DNA of 64,000 nucleotides from Oscillatoria sp. FACHB-1407 (GTDB taxonomy: Bacteria > Cyanobacteriota > Cyanobacteriia > Elainellales > Elainellaceae): NCBI RefSeq assembly GCF_014697545.1, contig NZ_JACJSA010000012.1:124001-188000 (forward strand). The letters are read 5' to 3'. Under the pieces are notes generated by a model that saw only the letters and a program-made list of their open reading frames with translations, did not search any database and was not told the DNA's origin. Of this stretch, positions 34,866 to 44,088 are shown piece by piece (positions within the stretch are counted from its first letter, which is position 1; every line of letters begins with the position of its first letter). The position numbers and the translations under genes were made by a program.

Positions 34866-36965
34866 TTATGACAACTGCAATGCGGGTAATCGCACGGTAA
34901 AAGTTGTCCATCCATTCAAGCTTTCGACTTCAACACTACCGTTGAGTTGCTCTACCCGTTTTTGCACGAGTGCCAAACCCAGACCAGTTCCACCTTGTTT
35001 GTAGCGATCGACCTGAATCACCCGATAAAACTTCTCAAAAATATGAGGTAGCTCGGTGGGCGGAATATCTGCCTGATTGCCAATTGTAATGACGGTTGTG
35101 TTACCCCGTGTTGGATGTGGCTCAGAGGCAACACGGAACGTAATTGTGCTCTCCTGAGAGGTGTATTTGCAGGCGTTATTGAGCAACTCTGCAAGGATGC
35201 GCCGCAGAATGATGACATCTGTGACAAAAGCAGGAAGATCAGGCGGGCAATCTACCTTGAGCGTTTGCTGACGACTGGCAGTGCGCGATCGAAATGGCTC
35301 AATCAACGCAGGCAACCAGTTTTGGATCTGGGTCTGCTCTAGGGTGATGGGTTGAGTCGCTGCTTCCAGGCGTTGCAAATCTAACAGTTCATCGATTAAT
35401 TCCGCTTCTCTGGCGGTTTCTGCTTCTAGGATGTTCAGACAGCGTTGTCGCCGTTCCTCATCGGTAGCAATCCTCAACATGTGAATTGCCATTTTGACGT
35501 TAGTAATGGGGGTTCGCAATTCATGGGAGACAGTGCTGAGAAATTCATCTTTGAGGCGATTTAACTTCTCTAGCTCCTGCACTTGCCCCTGGGCTGCTTG
35601 AAAGAGACGAGCCTGACGAATCGCGATCGCACATTGGTTTGCCACCTGTTGCACCATCCGAATCTCAAACTCGGTGAAGACGTGCTCCTTATCGTGGATC
35701 AACCATAAGTCGCCGAGTACAGCTTGTTCGATGCCTTGAGACACATTGGAATCAACAAAAATAGGGCAAGCAAGCATTGCTACTTGACCCCGCACCGGGT
35801 TAGGCACCAGTGAACAAAACTGAAGGTAATGTCCTTGTTGCAACTGACTGTAGATTTCAGGGAAGTGATCCATCTGAGCTACCCGTCCTTGATAAGCAGG
35901 AACGGAGTCAGTGTATTCGTAGCAAATCGTAGACGTTCCCTGACTCAGGTCATAGAGAGCAGAGTTGCATCCCCCTAAACCCAGAACAAACGTCAACTCC
36001 TGAACCGCAGTTTGCAAAATCTGGCTCTCATCCAGAGAATCACGTACCTTATCGGTAATACGCTTCAGCATCGACTCAAAATCGAGTGCCTTTTGCACTT
36101 CAACTGTGCGTTGTTGCACTTGTTTTTCCAGGTCGGCGTTGAGGTGCTGCACCTGTTGATAAAGCTCTGATTGTTGTAAGGCGATCGCTACCTGATCTGC
36201 TAATTGTTTGAGTAGCTGTATCTCTAGCGATTGCCATTGCCTCGGTTCAGAGCAGTGATGGATGGCGATCGCCCCTAAGATTTGCTCTTCTCGTGCAATG
36301 GGAATCACTAATAACCCTTTGACCTGTCCCCGATGCAAGGTTTCTGCAATATCAACAGGCAGTGTTTCTTGACGGATATCTGCTACAGCGTAAGGGTCTG
36401 CTGTTGATTGATGAAGTAAGCCTTTGAGCCAAGTTTGATAGGCAAGCGTCTCAGGGGTCGGTTGATGAGCAGGCGTAGAACTGTCAGCAATCGCAATCAA
36501 ACCTTTGGTGAGATCCAACTTGTAAACGATTGCCCGATCGCTGTTTAGAAGTTGCTGCACACCACTGGCCGTAATTTGAAAAATTTCTTGAGAATTCAGT
36601 GATTGGTGAACCCGTTGGGCGATCGCCCCAACAGCTTGTTCTTGTTCAATCCGTTCAGTTAACTCTTGCTGATTGAGCTTTAGCTCCGTTAACACTGTAT
36701 TGATTTCAGTAGACGCATAAGCGAGATGATCTAACGCACGGGTCAAAAGATGGTGTTGGTCGGGGGAGAGGTTACTGGTAGATTGCAACAACTCACCCAA
36801 AAGCTGCTGGGTTGCTTGGAGATTGGCGTTGAATGTCTCATCTACCACAGTCTTTTCTGCCTCGCCGTTGTGCGATCGCCAACGAGATAAGTTCTTTGGA
36901 AGGGATAAATCATCGACTTTAGCCGTCGTGTCTTGCACTTTCTGAAAGAATATTAAATCCGCCAT
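34866..36965 (-). CDS. GAF-domain sensor histidine kinase
   Basis: A 699-residue soluble hybrid sensor kinase. After an N-terminal helical region come a first GAF domain (about 115-260, GVQQLLNSDRAIVYKLD), a coiled coil (260-300) and a second GAF-like domain (about 310-455). HisKA with FLSTVSHELRTP (His near 479) and HATPase_c with LLNNACKYT, FEKFYR and GTGLGLALVQK follow. The first GAF lacks an obvious bilin-binding Cys, so a cyanobacteriochrome is unlikely. The cognate regulator is not adjacent. There is no membrane segment. The gene ends 3 bp from the convergent glycosyltransferase. Confidence 0.9.
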   Translation of the reverse strand: MADLIFFQKVQDTTAKVDDLSLPKNLSRWRSHNGEAEKTVVDETFNANLQATQQLLGELLQSTSNLSPDQHHLLTRALDHLAYASTEINTVLTELKLNQQELTERIEQEQAVGAIAQRVHQSLNSQEIFQITASGVQQLLNSDRAIVYKLDLTKGLIAIADSSTPAHQPTPETLAYQTWLKGLLHQSTADPYAVADIRQETLPVDIAETLHRGQVKGLLVIPIAREEQILGAIAIHHCSEPRQWQSLEIQLLKQLADQVAIALQQSELYQQVQHLNADLEKQVQQRTVEVQKALDFESMLKRITDKVRDSLDESQILQTAVQELTFVLGLGGCNSALYDLSQGTSTICYEYTDSVPAYQGRVAQMDHFPEIYSQLQQGHYLQFCSLVPNPVRGQVAMLACPIFVDSNVSQGIEQAVLGDLWLIHDKEHVFTEFEIRMVQQVANQCAIAIRQARLFQAAQGQVQELEKLNRLKDEFLSTVSHELRTPITNVKMAIHMLRIATDEERRQRCLNILEAETAREAELIDELLDLQRLEAATQPITLEQTQIQNWLPALIEPFRSRTASRQQTLKVDCPPDLPAFVTDVIILRRILAELLNNACKYTSQESTITFRVASEPHPTRGNTTVITIGNQADIPPTELPHIFEKFYRVIQVDRYKQGGTGLGLALVQKRVEQLNGSVEVESLNGWTTFTVRLPALQLS

Positions 36966-37317
36966 TTATGACAGTGTTAGTTACTGAACTGTCATTCCCC
37001 CGATTTATAGTATCGCCATTAGTTAGTGGCTTAAGTAAATACACTGATCGCGGCTCAGTTGACCCTGCCATTCCAAGTAACCATTCTGGAGAAGTTAGCA
37101 ACTCAACATAACATTCCCAAATTTCTTAACTTCAGAACGGCAGATTGCCCTTTCTTTAAAACTTGGGACGGAAGAAATAAAGCAGTTTCAGGTAAGTTAT
37201 GCAAGTAATGGAGTGATCAAAAATGAAGGGAGCAATGTAAAGGTTGCACTACTGATCCTAGTTAGCACTGCTGAGCCTTCAGTATGTGGAGACAAGGAAT
37301 ATCAGGCAACGCTTTAA

Positions 37318-37435
37318 GGAGCCTGGATTCATAAATCCGTAAAGGTACGGGTAGGTTTAGCAGACCCATCGGTATCCTGCGATGGATTTGGCGGCAAAAC
37401 CCGTCTCTACCCAATATCAAACTGATTTAATTTCC
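37318..37435. repeat. R2 repeat
   Basis: It runs from TGGATTCATAAATCCGTAAAGGTACGGG through GATGGATTTGGCGGCAAAACCC to ATATCAAACTGATTTAATTTCC. It is uninterrupted, unlike the copy at 9285. The remainder of 36966-37499 contains no gene I can identify. Confidence 0.75.
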
Positions 37436-37499
37436 CTCTCTAAAGTAAAATAATTGTGAGAATCAATATTTTCTCTAGAGACTTTTTAGTTAGCGATAA

Positions 37500-37847
37500 T
37501 CAAGTCGCAACACTCTCAATTAAGTGCCATTGGCGACTCTCTGTTACAGCCCGATTAACCAGGTTAAACATCTGACGGCAGTGATTATCACTGTGAATAG
37601 GAAGTTCTTCGTTTTTGACCACAAAACTCATCCGTACTTCTGAATCGTCAGTCGCAAACTTATCAATCAACACTTCGACCGTCACCAATTTAGCGAAGGT
37701 GACACGTCCCGGTGTCTCACGAGCTACCACATAGTCATCTGTATTGTAGATGACATCAAAGTGACAAGACTCTAGGATGTCCGTTAGCAACTGCCGGAGG
37801 TGGTCAAAAGAGACGGCAACTGTGAATAAGCTAGTGTAACGAGCCAT
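37500..37847 (-). CDS. Small conserved-type hypothetical protein
   Basis: A 115-residue soluble protein. I do not recognise the family with certainty. It has alternating beta strands and helices: FTVAVSFDHLRQLLTDILESC, VIYNTDDYVVARE, TFAKLVTVEVLIDK and VRMSFVVKNEELPIHSDNHCRQMFNLVNRAV. The even pattern suggests one compact alpha/beta domain with no membrane part. The ATG at 37847 has GGAG 6 nt upstream; a TTG two codons before it is less likely. It is monocistronic, with 319 bp before the divergent tmk. That gap contains no recognisable element. Confidence 0.65.
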   Translation of the reverse strand: MARYTSLFTVAVSFDHLRQLLTDILESCHFDVIYNTDDYVVARETPGRVTFAKLVTVEVLIDKFATDDSEVRMSFVVKNEELPIHSDNHCRQMFNLVNRAVTESRQWHLIESVAT

Positions 37848-38172
37848 AAGCAACTCCGGACAAGCAGCACATCATTGACTTGATCATATCGAACTTAAAT
37901 TGAAGTCTCAGCTATTTTCTGGAGACGACTCTTTGATTGACTAATGTTTAGCTAGCCAAATTGACCCGTTATATGGCTCAAAATGATGTATGCACTTCAG
38001 CCAATTAACTTAGTTATCCGGACAAAAACTTTAGAAGCCTACACTTTATTTAACCTGAGAATACAGGTCAATAAAAAACTCTGCTAGCCAAATTTTTACA
38101 TGACAGCTCTGTTGCTGCAACCCCCCAAGACTGTGTAAGCTGACGCCAGGTTATCGAAATATTAGAAGAAGC

Positions 38173-38832
38173 ATGTCAGGTCGTTTTATTGTGTTTGAAG
38201 GGGTTGAGGGTAGCGGCAAAACAACTCAGGTGCAGCGACTACAAACCTGGCTTCTACAAAATCAACCCTTATTGCCATCGCAAACGAATTCTGAGTTTCA
38301 GATTGTTGTTACTCGTGAACCCGGTGGTACAGATGTTGGTCAAGAAATTCGTCAACTCCTACTGCACAGCGAGCAAGAGCCGATCGCCGATCGAGCGGAG
38401 CTATTGTTATATGCTGCCGATCGCGCCCAACATGTCGAGGCGTTTCTCAAACCTCGTCTGACAAAGGGACATTGGGTCTTGTGCGATCGCTACACAGACT
38501 CAACGATCGCCTATCAGGGCTATGGTCGAGGTCTGGATCACACGTTGATTGATCAGCTCAATCAGATTGCAACAGGTGGATTGCAGAGCGATCTGACCTT
38601 GTGGCTAGATTTAGAGGTTGAGACGGGTCTGGCACGAACTCAACGACGAGGAGCCAGCGATCGCATGGAAAAAGCGGAGTTAGCGTTTCATCAGCGAGTG
38701 CAACAGGGCTTTGTCAAACTGGCTGAACAGCACCCACAACGCATCGTTCGCATTGACGCCTCTGGCACCGAAGAGCAAGTGGCTGAACGGATTCAAACAG
38801 TAGTCAAACAACGCTTTAGCATTGCAAGCTAA
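38173..38832 (+). CDS. tmk: Thymidylate kinase
   Basis: A 219-residue kinase that converts dTMP to dTDP. The P-loop is FEGVEGSGKTTQ at about 7-18, the DR(Y/H) motif is CDRYTDSTIAYQG near 103-115, and the LID region carries RRGASDRMEKAELAF. Length fits the family. It is followed with no gap by holB (stop TAA at 38830-38832, ATG at 38833), so the two are translated from one message, a frequent pairing in bacteria that links nucleotide supply and replication. Confidence 0.95.
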   Translation: MSGRFIVFEGVEGSGKTTQVQRLQTWLLQNQPLLPSQTNSEFQIVVTREPGGTDVGQEIRQLLLHSEQEPIADRAELLLYAADRAQHVEAFLKPRLTKGHWVLCDRYTDSTIAYQGYGRGLDHTLIDQLNQIATGGLQSDLTLWLDLEVETGLARTQRRGASDRMEKAELAFHQRVQQGFVKLAEQHPQRIVRIDASGTEEQVAERIQTVVKQRFSIAS

Positions 38833-39774
38833 ATGGTTTCATCGGTCTTTGATACGCTAATTGGACAATCACAAGCAGTGGAATTACTCACGGCTGCGGT
38901 TGAGCGCGATCGCATTGCCCCTGCTTACCTCTTTGTGGGGGTGCCGGGGGTCGGGCGCAGTCTTGCCGCACAGGGGTTTACGGAACTGTTGTTGTCTCCG
39001 CAGGGCACCTCCTCGCCCCAATTGCGATCGCGGATTGAGCAGCGCAATCACCCCGATTTGTTTTGGGTAGAGCCGACCTATTTGCATCAGGGCAAACGCA
39101 TCTCTGTCAAAGAAGCAGCTGAGTTGGGGGTGAAACGCAAAACGCCACCACAAATTCGGTTAGATCAGGTGCGGGAAATCACTCAATTTCTCAGTCGTCC
39201 ACCTTTAGAGGCATTGCGGGCAGTGATTGTTTTGGAGCAAGCCGAATCGATGGCAGATGCAGCCGCCAATGGGTTACTCAAAACGTTAGAAGAACCGGGA
39301 AAAGCTACGCTCATTCTGATTGCATCGAGTGTAGATGCGCTGCTACCAACGATTGTGTCTCGTTGTCAGCGAGTACGGTTTCAACGGTTGAGCACTGAAG
39401 ATGTAGCAGAGGTGTTACAGCGCACCGGACATCAGGAGATATTGCAGCATCCAGAGATCTTGGCACTGGCACAGGGCAGTCCAGGCGAGGCGATCGCCCA
39501 CTGGCAGCAACTACAAGCCATTGACCCAGAGCTACTCGAAACCGTGACCCAACCACCGCGATCGCTGCGCCATGCGTTAGAACTCGCTCGCCAAATCGAT
39601 AAAGAATTAGACGTAGAGGCGCAACTGTGGTTTATCGACTACTTGCAACACCGCTATTGGCAGCGACAGACTCATCCTCAGTTTTTACAACTACTGGAAA
39701 CTGCTCGTCGGCATCTGCGCGGTTCGGTGCAGCCTCGGCTCACCTGGGAAGTAACGCTGATGGGGATGTTGTAG
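38833..39774 (+). CDS. holB: DNA polymerase III delta-prime subunit
   Basis: A 313-residue clamp-loader subunit of the AAA+ family. The Walker A position reads VGVPGVGRS with Arg in place of the usual Lys, as expected of a delta-prime that does not hydrolyse ATP. Later motifs are VIVLEQAESMADAAANGLLKTLEEP (about 132-156) and the SRCQRVRF sensor region (about 175-182). The zinc-binding Cys cluster found in E. coli delta-prime is absent. The gene directly follows tmk. Its stop lies 6 bp from the end of the convergent VOC gene, leaving no room for a separate terminator. Confidence 0.88.
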   Translation: MVSSVFDTLIGQSQAVELLTAAVERDRIAPAYLFVGVPGVGRSLAAQGFTELLLSPQGTSSPQLRSRIEQRNHPDLFWVEPTYLHQGKRISVKEAAELGVKRKTPPQIRLDQVREITQFLSRPPLEALRAVIVLEQAESMADAAANGLLKTLEEPGKATLILIASSVDALLPTIVSRCQRVRFQRLSTEDVAEVLQRTGHQEILQHPEILALAQGSPGEAIAHWQQLQAIDPELLETVTQPPRSLRHALELARQIDKELDVEAQLWFIDYLQHRYWQRQTHPQFLQLLETARRHLRGSVQPRLTWEVTLMGML

Positions 39775-39780
39775 AACCCT

Positions 39781-40176
39781 TTACCGAAAAGTGTAAGTCT
39801 CTTGATATTCCACTAATTCAATTTCGTTGCCGTCTGGATCGTTAATATAAATACGAAATTTAGTTTCGGGCGAGTTCATGGTGTAGTGCTCAATGCCGTT
39901 TGCATTCAGCAGGGTTAATATTCCCTCACCGTCCTCGATGACAAACCCAACATGGTTAATCCCTACACCTTCATAGGGTAGCTGGAGGCGATCGTCATCC
40001 GTAGCATCATTCAACGCCAGATAAAACTGATTGTTTCCCAAATGGAGCCACCGCTCTCCTTGCCATTCTCCCTGGGCACGCACTACCCAATCAGGAAATA
40101 GGGTTTGATAAAAGCGTTGGGTCGCATCAAGATTGCGACACGACAGATTGATGTGCTCAAATCGCTTGAAGTTCAT
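39781..40176 (-). CDS. VOC-superfamily (glyoxalase-like) protein
   Basis: A 131-residue vicinal-oxygen-chelate protein. The fold start is FEHINLSCRNLDATQRFYQTLF, with His6 as first metal ligand (residue numbers from the chosen ATG). GINHVGFVIED in the second half has another His, and DPDGNEIELVEY near the C terminus carries the Glu ligand. Members include glyoxalase I, dioxygenases and fosfomycin-resistance enzymes; the substrate here is unknown. The ATG at 40176 is preceded by GGAGAAATTCT, a good Shine-Dalgarno, whereas an upstream Met adds 16 non-family residues. Confidence 0.85.
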   Translation of the reverse strand: MNFKRFEHINLSCRNLDATQRFYQTLFPDWVVRAQGEWQGERWLHLGNNQFYLALNDATDDDRLQLPYEGVGINHVGFVIEDGEGILTLLNANGIEHYTMNSPETKFRIYINDPDGNEIELVEYQETYTFR

Positions 40177-40429
40177 AGAATTTCTCCAATTGAGGTGAGG
40201 AGGGCAGGGGGATGGAGTTGCCACTTCCCATACCTAATCATACTCATAACGACTATGAGTTGGGTGGCTGGTAGTAAAGTATTTGTCTGGTCGTTCACGG
40301 TCGTGGCTTTTTTTGCTCAGGCAGCTAAAAAAGCCAACCTTACTCCCGCAACTTCAAACCTTTGTGAATTCAATGCCCCAATTGACCTGTCAACCGTTGC
40401 TTTTCACGTGGCTCCCCACTCTCTTCTTT

Positions 40430-40558
40430 AGGATTGTGGATTTAATAAATCCGCAAACGGTACGGGCGGGTTTAGCAGACTAATCTCTGTCCTGCCATGG
40501 ATTTGACGGTAAAACTCGCCCCTACCCAATATCGAACTTAATTCAATTCCCATTTCTT
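40430..40558. repeat. R2 repeat abutting a start codon
   Basis: It runs from TAGGATTGTGGATTTAATAAATCCGC through GGGCGGGTTTAGCAGAC and GGATTTGACGGTAAAACTCGCCC to TTCAATTCCCATTTCTT. Its last bases run into the ATG at 40559, so it supplies the leader of that gene. The rest of 40177-40429 shows no gene. Confidence 0.8.
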
Positions 40559-41140
40559 ATGCATTCCTCTACAGCCCATCATCCTCAAGGTGTTCCTCAA
40601 CGTATTGTGGTCGTCGGTTGCAGCGGCTCTGGTAAAACTACGACCGCTCGACATATCGCCAAATTGCTGCACATTCCTCATGTAGAGCTAGATGCACTGC
40701 ACTGGGAACCTAACTGGACAGAAGCCCCCCTAGACGTCTTTCAAGCACGGATTACCAAAGCTCTGAGTGGCGATCGCTGGGTGGTCGATGGCAACTACAG
40801 CAAAGTGCGGGATCTGGTCTGGAGTCGGGCAGACACGATTGTGTGGCTAGATTATCCTCTTGGGCTAGTCATGTGGCAATTGCTGAAGCGAACATTGCAA
40901 CGGAGTTGGCGACAGGAGGTCTTATGGAATGGCAACCGAGAAAACTGGCAGCTTTCATTTTTTAGTCGGGATTCCATCTTGCTGTGGGCCTTGCGCACCT
41001 TTCGCAAACATCGCCGTACCTATGCTGCTCTCAGTCAGGACCCTATCTTTGCCCATCTCAAGTTTGTACGCTTGCGATCGCCCCAAAACACACGCGACTG
41101 GTTGACAAAATTCTGTAGTGCCACTAATCCTAACGATTAA
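40559..41140 (+). CDS. P-loop kinase, FlaR/adenylate kinase-like
   Basis: A 193-residue P-loop NTPase. Walker A is VVGCSGSGKTTTA at about residues 18-30. The HVELDALHWEPNW segment (about 40-52) and WVVDGNYSKVRDLVW (about 74-88) match the family annotated as FlaR or adenylate-kinase-like DNA topology modulators. The biochemical role is poorly defined; phosphorylation of a small substrate is inferred. It is preceded directly by an R2 repeat and has no clear Shine-Dalgarno sequence. Confidence 0.75.
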   Translation: MHSSTAHHPQGVPQRIVVVGCSGSGKTTTARHIAKLLHIPHVELDALHWEPNWTEAPLDVFQARITKALSGDRWVVDGNYSKVRDLVWSRADTIVWLDYPLGLVMWQLLKRTLQRSWRQEVLWNGNRENWQLSFFSRDSILLWALRTFRKHRRTYAALSQDPIFAHLKFVRLRSPQNTRDWLTKFCSATNPND

Positions 41141-41281
41141 AAATTCTGCGGGTTCATCCTGTAGGAATCTGTTTCTGACTTGAGCAAACCTTGTACTATA
41201 GACGTAAAGCACTGTTGCGTGATTAAAGTTCATCCTAATGAGATGAGCGATCGCGACCTCCTAACCAGAGTCATTTGAACA

Positions 41282-41803
41282 ATGCCAGAAGAACCTACTC
41301 CAACCGAGTCACAAGATACCCCTGCTGCACCAGAGGCAGCGGCTGAAAAGCCAAAGCGTCAAAAACCTGCGGCAGCAGAAGGAGCACCTGCGGCTAAAGC
41401 AGAAAAGCCTAAAAAAGAAAAAGCCCCTGCCCTGGAGGATAAGCCCTTTGTCGAGTTTATGAACCAGGATTATCTGCCTAAGTTAAAGCAGATGATGGAA
41501 ACGCTGGGCGTTACTGACCTCACCCTGACGTTTGAGAAGCGATCGCTCCCCATTAAGGGGTTAGAAGAGGCTGGGGATTGCTGGCAAGTGCTCGGCGACT
41601 TCAAGGCTGGTCAACGACAATTTCTGATCGGCTTCCTGAAAGAAGATATTCAGAGCCAGAAGGTGTTTGCCTATGCTGAGGGCGGAGCTAAACCCAGCAC
41701 CTTAGAATCCTTCATGATTGATGAGCGCAAGGTAACGCTGGATTTACTGTTGCTCTATACAGTGCAGCGATTGAACGGTCAAAAATGGCTGGTCAGAAAT
41801 TAA
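41282..41803 (+). CDS. DUF2996 protein
   Basis: A 173-residue protein. The first 60 residues are a Pro/Ala/Lys/Glu-rich, probably disordered tail (PAAPEAAAEKPKRQKP). The folded DUF2996 part begins KPFVEFMNQDYLPKLKQMM and continues to the C terminus (VTLDLLLLYTVQRLNGQKWL). The family is found in cyanobacteria and plastids and is of unknown function. There is no transmembrane helix. The gene stands alone and is followed by an unusually long inverted repeat (41819-41886) and tRNA-Val. Confidence 0.82.
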   Translation: MPEEPTPTESQDTPAAPEAAAEKPKRQKPAAAEGAPAAKAEKPKKEKAPALEDKPFVEFMNQDYLPKLKQMMETLGVTDLTLTFEKRSLPIKGLEEAGDCWQVLGDFKAGQRQFLIGFLKEDIQSQKVFAYAEGGAKPSTLESFMIDERKVTLDLLLLYTVQRLNGQKWLVRN

Positions 41804-41818
41804 GACAGTAACCGATTG

Positions 41819-41886
41819 ACGGCAAGAGGCATGATCGATTGAGGCAACAACTTTCGGATAGACGCCTTTGCATGGCCTCTTGCCGT
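41819..41886. other. Long-loop inverted repeat after DUF2996
   Basis: ACGGCAAGAGGC (41819-41830) pairs with GCCTCTTGCCGT (41875-41886), a perfect 12-bp stem enclosing a 44-nt loop. It begins 15 bp after the stop codon and has no T-run. It may be a structured 3' end or a small RNA. Confidence 0.6.
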
Positions 41887-41956
41887 TAACATCGTCTAAT
41901 TGACATTGCATGTAAGAGCAATTGTCTACAAAAGCAATTGATTGCTAAAATGACTT

Positions 41957-41985
41957 TTGCGTGGCACCTTAGCCTGTGTTATTAT
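41957..41985 (+). promoter_or_regulatory. Putative promoter of tRNA-Val
   Basis: -35 TTGCGT (41957-41962), 17-bp spacer, -10 TATTAT (41980-41985), 12 bp before the tRNA. Consensus and position only. Confidence 0.55.
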
Positions 41986-41997
41986 CAAATACTGCAC

Positions 41998-42071
<74 letters not shown>

Positions 42072-42156
42072 TTTTTAGGAGTTTGTAAAAGCTACCCAGC
42101 GAAACTCGCGGAATCTGAAGTCTGTTCAGAGAGACTCAAATTGATTCGCAAGCTCC

Positions 42157-42420
42157 TCAACTAATTACCATCCAGGTATACGTTAAAACGCCAATCAGCC
42201 CTAAGCCGATAACTAGCTCTCGCTGTTCATTCCAGATTCGGTTTACATTGCCCAGCAAAAATTGGATGGTAGCACGACGTTCCTGCCCCAGTTCCGCCAT
42301 CAGTGTCGCGACTCTCACATCCACCTCTTCTAGCGACACCTCACCTCGCTGGTAAGCTGACTCTAGCTCATTTAACTTGCGCCAATACTCGTTTGTCGCT
42401 TCCAATAAATTGGGAATCAT
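42157..42420 (-). CDS. Small hypothetical membrane-anchored protein
   Basis: An 87-residue protein that I do not recognise. The first 65 residues are helical and acidic (NEYWRKLNELESAYQRGEVSLEEVDVRVATLMAELGQE), probably a coiled-coil pair. The C-terminal 20 residues (VIGLGLIGVLTYTWMV) form one membrane helix, giving a tail-anchored layout. It is monocistronic, convergent to tRNA-Val. Confidence 0.6.
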   Translation of the reverse strand: MIPNLLEATNEYWRKLNELESAYQRGEVSLEEVDVRVATLMAELGQERRATIQFLLGNVNRIWNEQRELVIGLGLIGVLTYTWMVIS

Positions 42421-42833
42421 AACCGCAGACTACTATCGTTTACTTTTGTAAACACGTTAACGCGCCTAGTCCAGCGATTGGGTCTATGAAAGGTTAGAAC
42501 CCTCTTAGCTATTTGGTTAGAACCTGATGTCGTCCTTTCGTCGCAGTTGTTCTGTGATGACAACCATCTGTGATGACAATTATTTGTGGTGACAACCCCT
42601 ATCCACCTGATCGAGCAGGATATAGCTGTAGTCACCTCAGTTAAGACAAGGCACTCAACAGGACAGACGCGATTAATCGCGTCTCTCTCAGCAGGACTCA
42701 AATTCAATGTCCTGATGGTTTTGGCGATCGCTATAGAATACGCTTCAAGTCAGGATTCCATCCTGACTCTCACTTTCACGCCTTTGGGTGCTCCAGATAC
42801 CTGGGCAAGGTGAACCACTAACAGAAAAACGGT
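42421..42833. other. Spacer with a GACGCGATTAATCGCGTC palindrome
   Basis: The 20-bp palindrome AGACGCGATTAATCGCGTCT lies at 42665-42684 and is identical to the first unit of the array at 2488. Upstream, 42545-42595 carries a loose GATGACAA(C/T) direct repeat. No gene is evident. Confidence 0.7.
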
Positions 42834-43622
42834 TTATGGAACCACTTTGTGTCTGGCTAACTTCAATGCAGATAAAAATAAAATTGAACCCAGGAGTAGA
42901 TACAACAGGGAACTAGAAATATAGCTCAATAAATAGCTGCCACCCAATGCTCCCAAAATTGAACCAAATGCCATTGAAACAATAAATTCTCGCTCTGATT
43001 TAACTTCCTTAAGCTTTTGTTGACTCTTGTATTTCAACAGACCCACCAGAACTGTTGGAATGCTAATTGCAAGGCTCAAACTTCCTGCCAGTTTAATATC
43101 AACAGCAAACAACAAAATAATCGTTGGGATGATCAACTCGCCACCTGCGACACCCAACATACTGCTAAAAATACCAATTACAATTCCTGCTAAAAATCCA
43201 AGGCTAATTCTGGCAAGCTCTGGTAAGAGCAGACTTCCGACACCAAAGATGAGGTTATGCCCCATCAACACGACACTTAGAAAAATCAGAAACACTACAA
43301 CAACCCGATTTAGAATTTGTTCGTTAATTCGAGTTGCATAATGAACTCCCAAATAGGAACCAATTAGAGAGCCTGCCAAAATATTAACGATGACCGTCCA
43401 ATTTGCAATCACATTTTCTAGACCAACAATACCGCTGCGAAAGATGAATGAGAATGTGACCGTAACCAAACTCACAATGAGGTTGATAATAACTGCTTGA
43501 ATGGTTCGATAGTTAAAAATACTAACCAGCACAGGTAGACGAAACTCTGCACCCCCTAACCCAATGAGTCCACCTAAAACGCCGACCAATGCCCCCCATG
43601 CAAATGCCCAGATCGTTCGCAT
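42834..43622 (-). CDS. TSUP-family (TauE/SafE) transporter
   Basis: A 262-residue inner-membrane protein with about eight hydrophobic helices. It opens with GALVGVLGGLIGLGGAEFRLPVLV (about 11-34) and repeats a glycine-rich hairpin at GIFSSMLGVAGGELIIPTIIL (about 149-169), the two-fold pattern of the TSUP family. Members export or import sulfite, sulfonates or other anions. No sulfur genes are adjacent, so the substrate is open. Confidence 0.82.
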   Translation of the reverse strand: MRTIWAFAWGALVGVLGGLIGLGGAEFRLPVLVSIFNYRTIQAVIINLIVSLVTVTFSFIFRSGIVGLENVIANWTVIVNILAGSLIGSYLGVHYATRINEQILNRVVVVFLIFLSVVLMGHNLIFGVGSLLLPELARISLGFLAGIVIGIFSSMLGVAGGELIIPTIILLFAVDIKLAGSLSLAISIPTVLVGLLKYKSQQKLKEVKSEREFIVSMAFGSILGALGGSYLLSYISSSLLYLLLGSILFLSALKLARHKVVP

Positions 43623-43671
43623 TCAAACCTCCATATCAGCAGTAGCACCATTCCAGACCGTTAAGCTGAGT

Positions 43672-43854
43672 TAGCTCTCCTTTTGCCAGCGCACCACTAA
43701 TACCCGTGCATTTTCATAAAGGGGAAACCATACTATTTCGTTAACGTCTACAGTCGCCCGCTCAAAGTCATAGCCCAAAAACTGCCTCATAAAAACGGAT
43801 GGCGCGATCGAGGTCAATCACCGGAATTTCAAAGTAGCCAACTGGGTTTTTCAT
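43672..43854 (-). pseudogene. Broken VOC-family gene
   Basis: From ATG at 43854 the frame reads MKNPVGYFEIPVIDLDRAIRFYEAVFG, a typical VOC start, then hits TGA. Shifting frame restores YDFERATV and FPLYENA, and a second shift restores TGISGALAKGE, all segments that occur in that order in intact relatives. The gene then ends at about 43672, missing the C-terminal half. This is a remnant with at least two frameshifts and a truncation, not an active gene. Confidence 0.75.
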
Positions 43855-43884
43855 GGGTGCTCTCCTGAAAACCTGTATCTCACA

Positions 43885-44088
43885 TCAATCTTCGTCCTTG
43901 TCCAATTGAGGAAACTGCTCAAACAGTTTGGTTATGAGCATGTATAGCTCATCCAAAACCTCTTCTGCTCCTGCTTCATCGACCTCGGTTAGGAGTTGTT
44001 CAATGCCGTTGATGTGTTGCAGGAGGCGATCGGCTTGCTGACGGTCAAAAGAAGACATAGCGATCGGGTATTCCGAATAGTTTTTCAC
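43885..44088 (-). CDS. Small acidic hypothetical protein
   Basis: A 67-residue acidic helical protein (SSFDRQQADRLLQHINGIEQLLTEVDEAGAEEVLDELYML) with no recognised motif. A Met at residue 11 is an alternative start. Its start overlaps the preceding gene by 4 bp (ATGA-type), so it is translated with that gene. It may be a partner of the upstream 138-residue protein. Confidence 0.6.
   Translation of the reverse strand: MKNYSEYPIAMSSFDRQQADRLLQHINGIEQLLTEVDEAGAEEVLDELYMLITKLFEQFPQLDKDED

Noticed and set aside
34866-36965. Cyanobacteriochrome photoreceptor
   Set aside because: The GAF domains show no clear bilin-binding Cys motif; called as a general GAF kinase.
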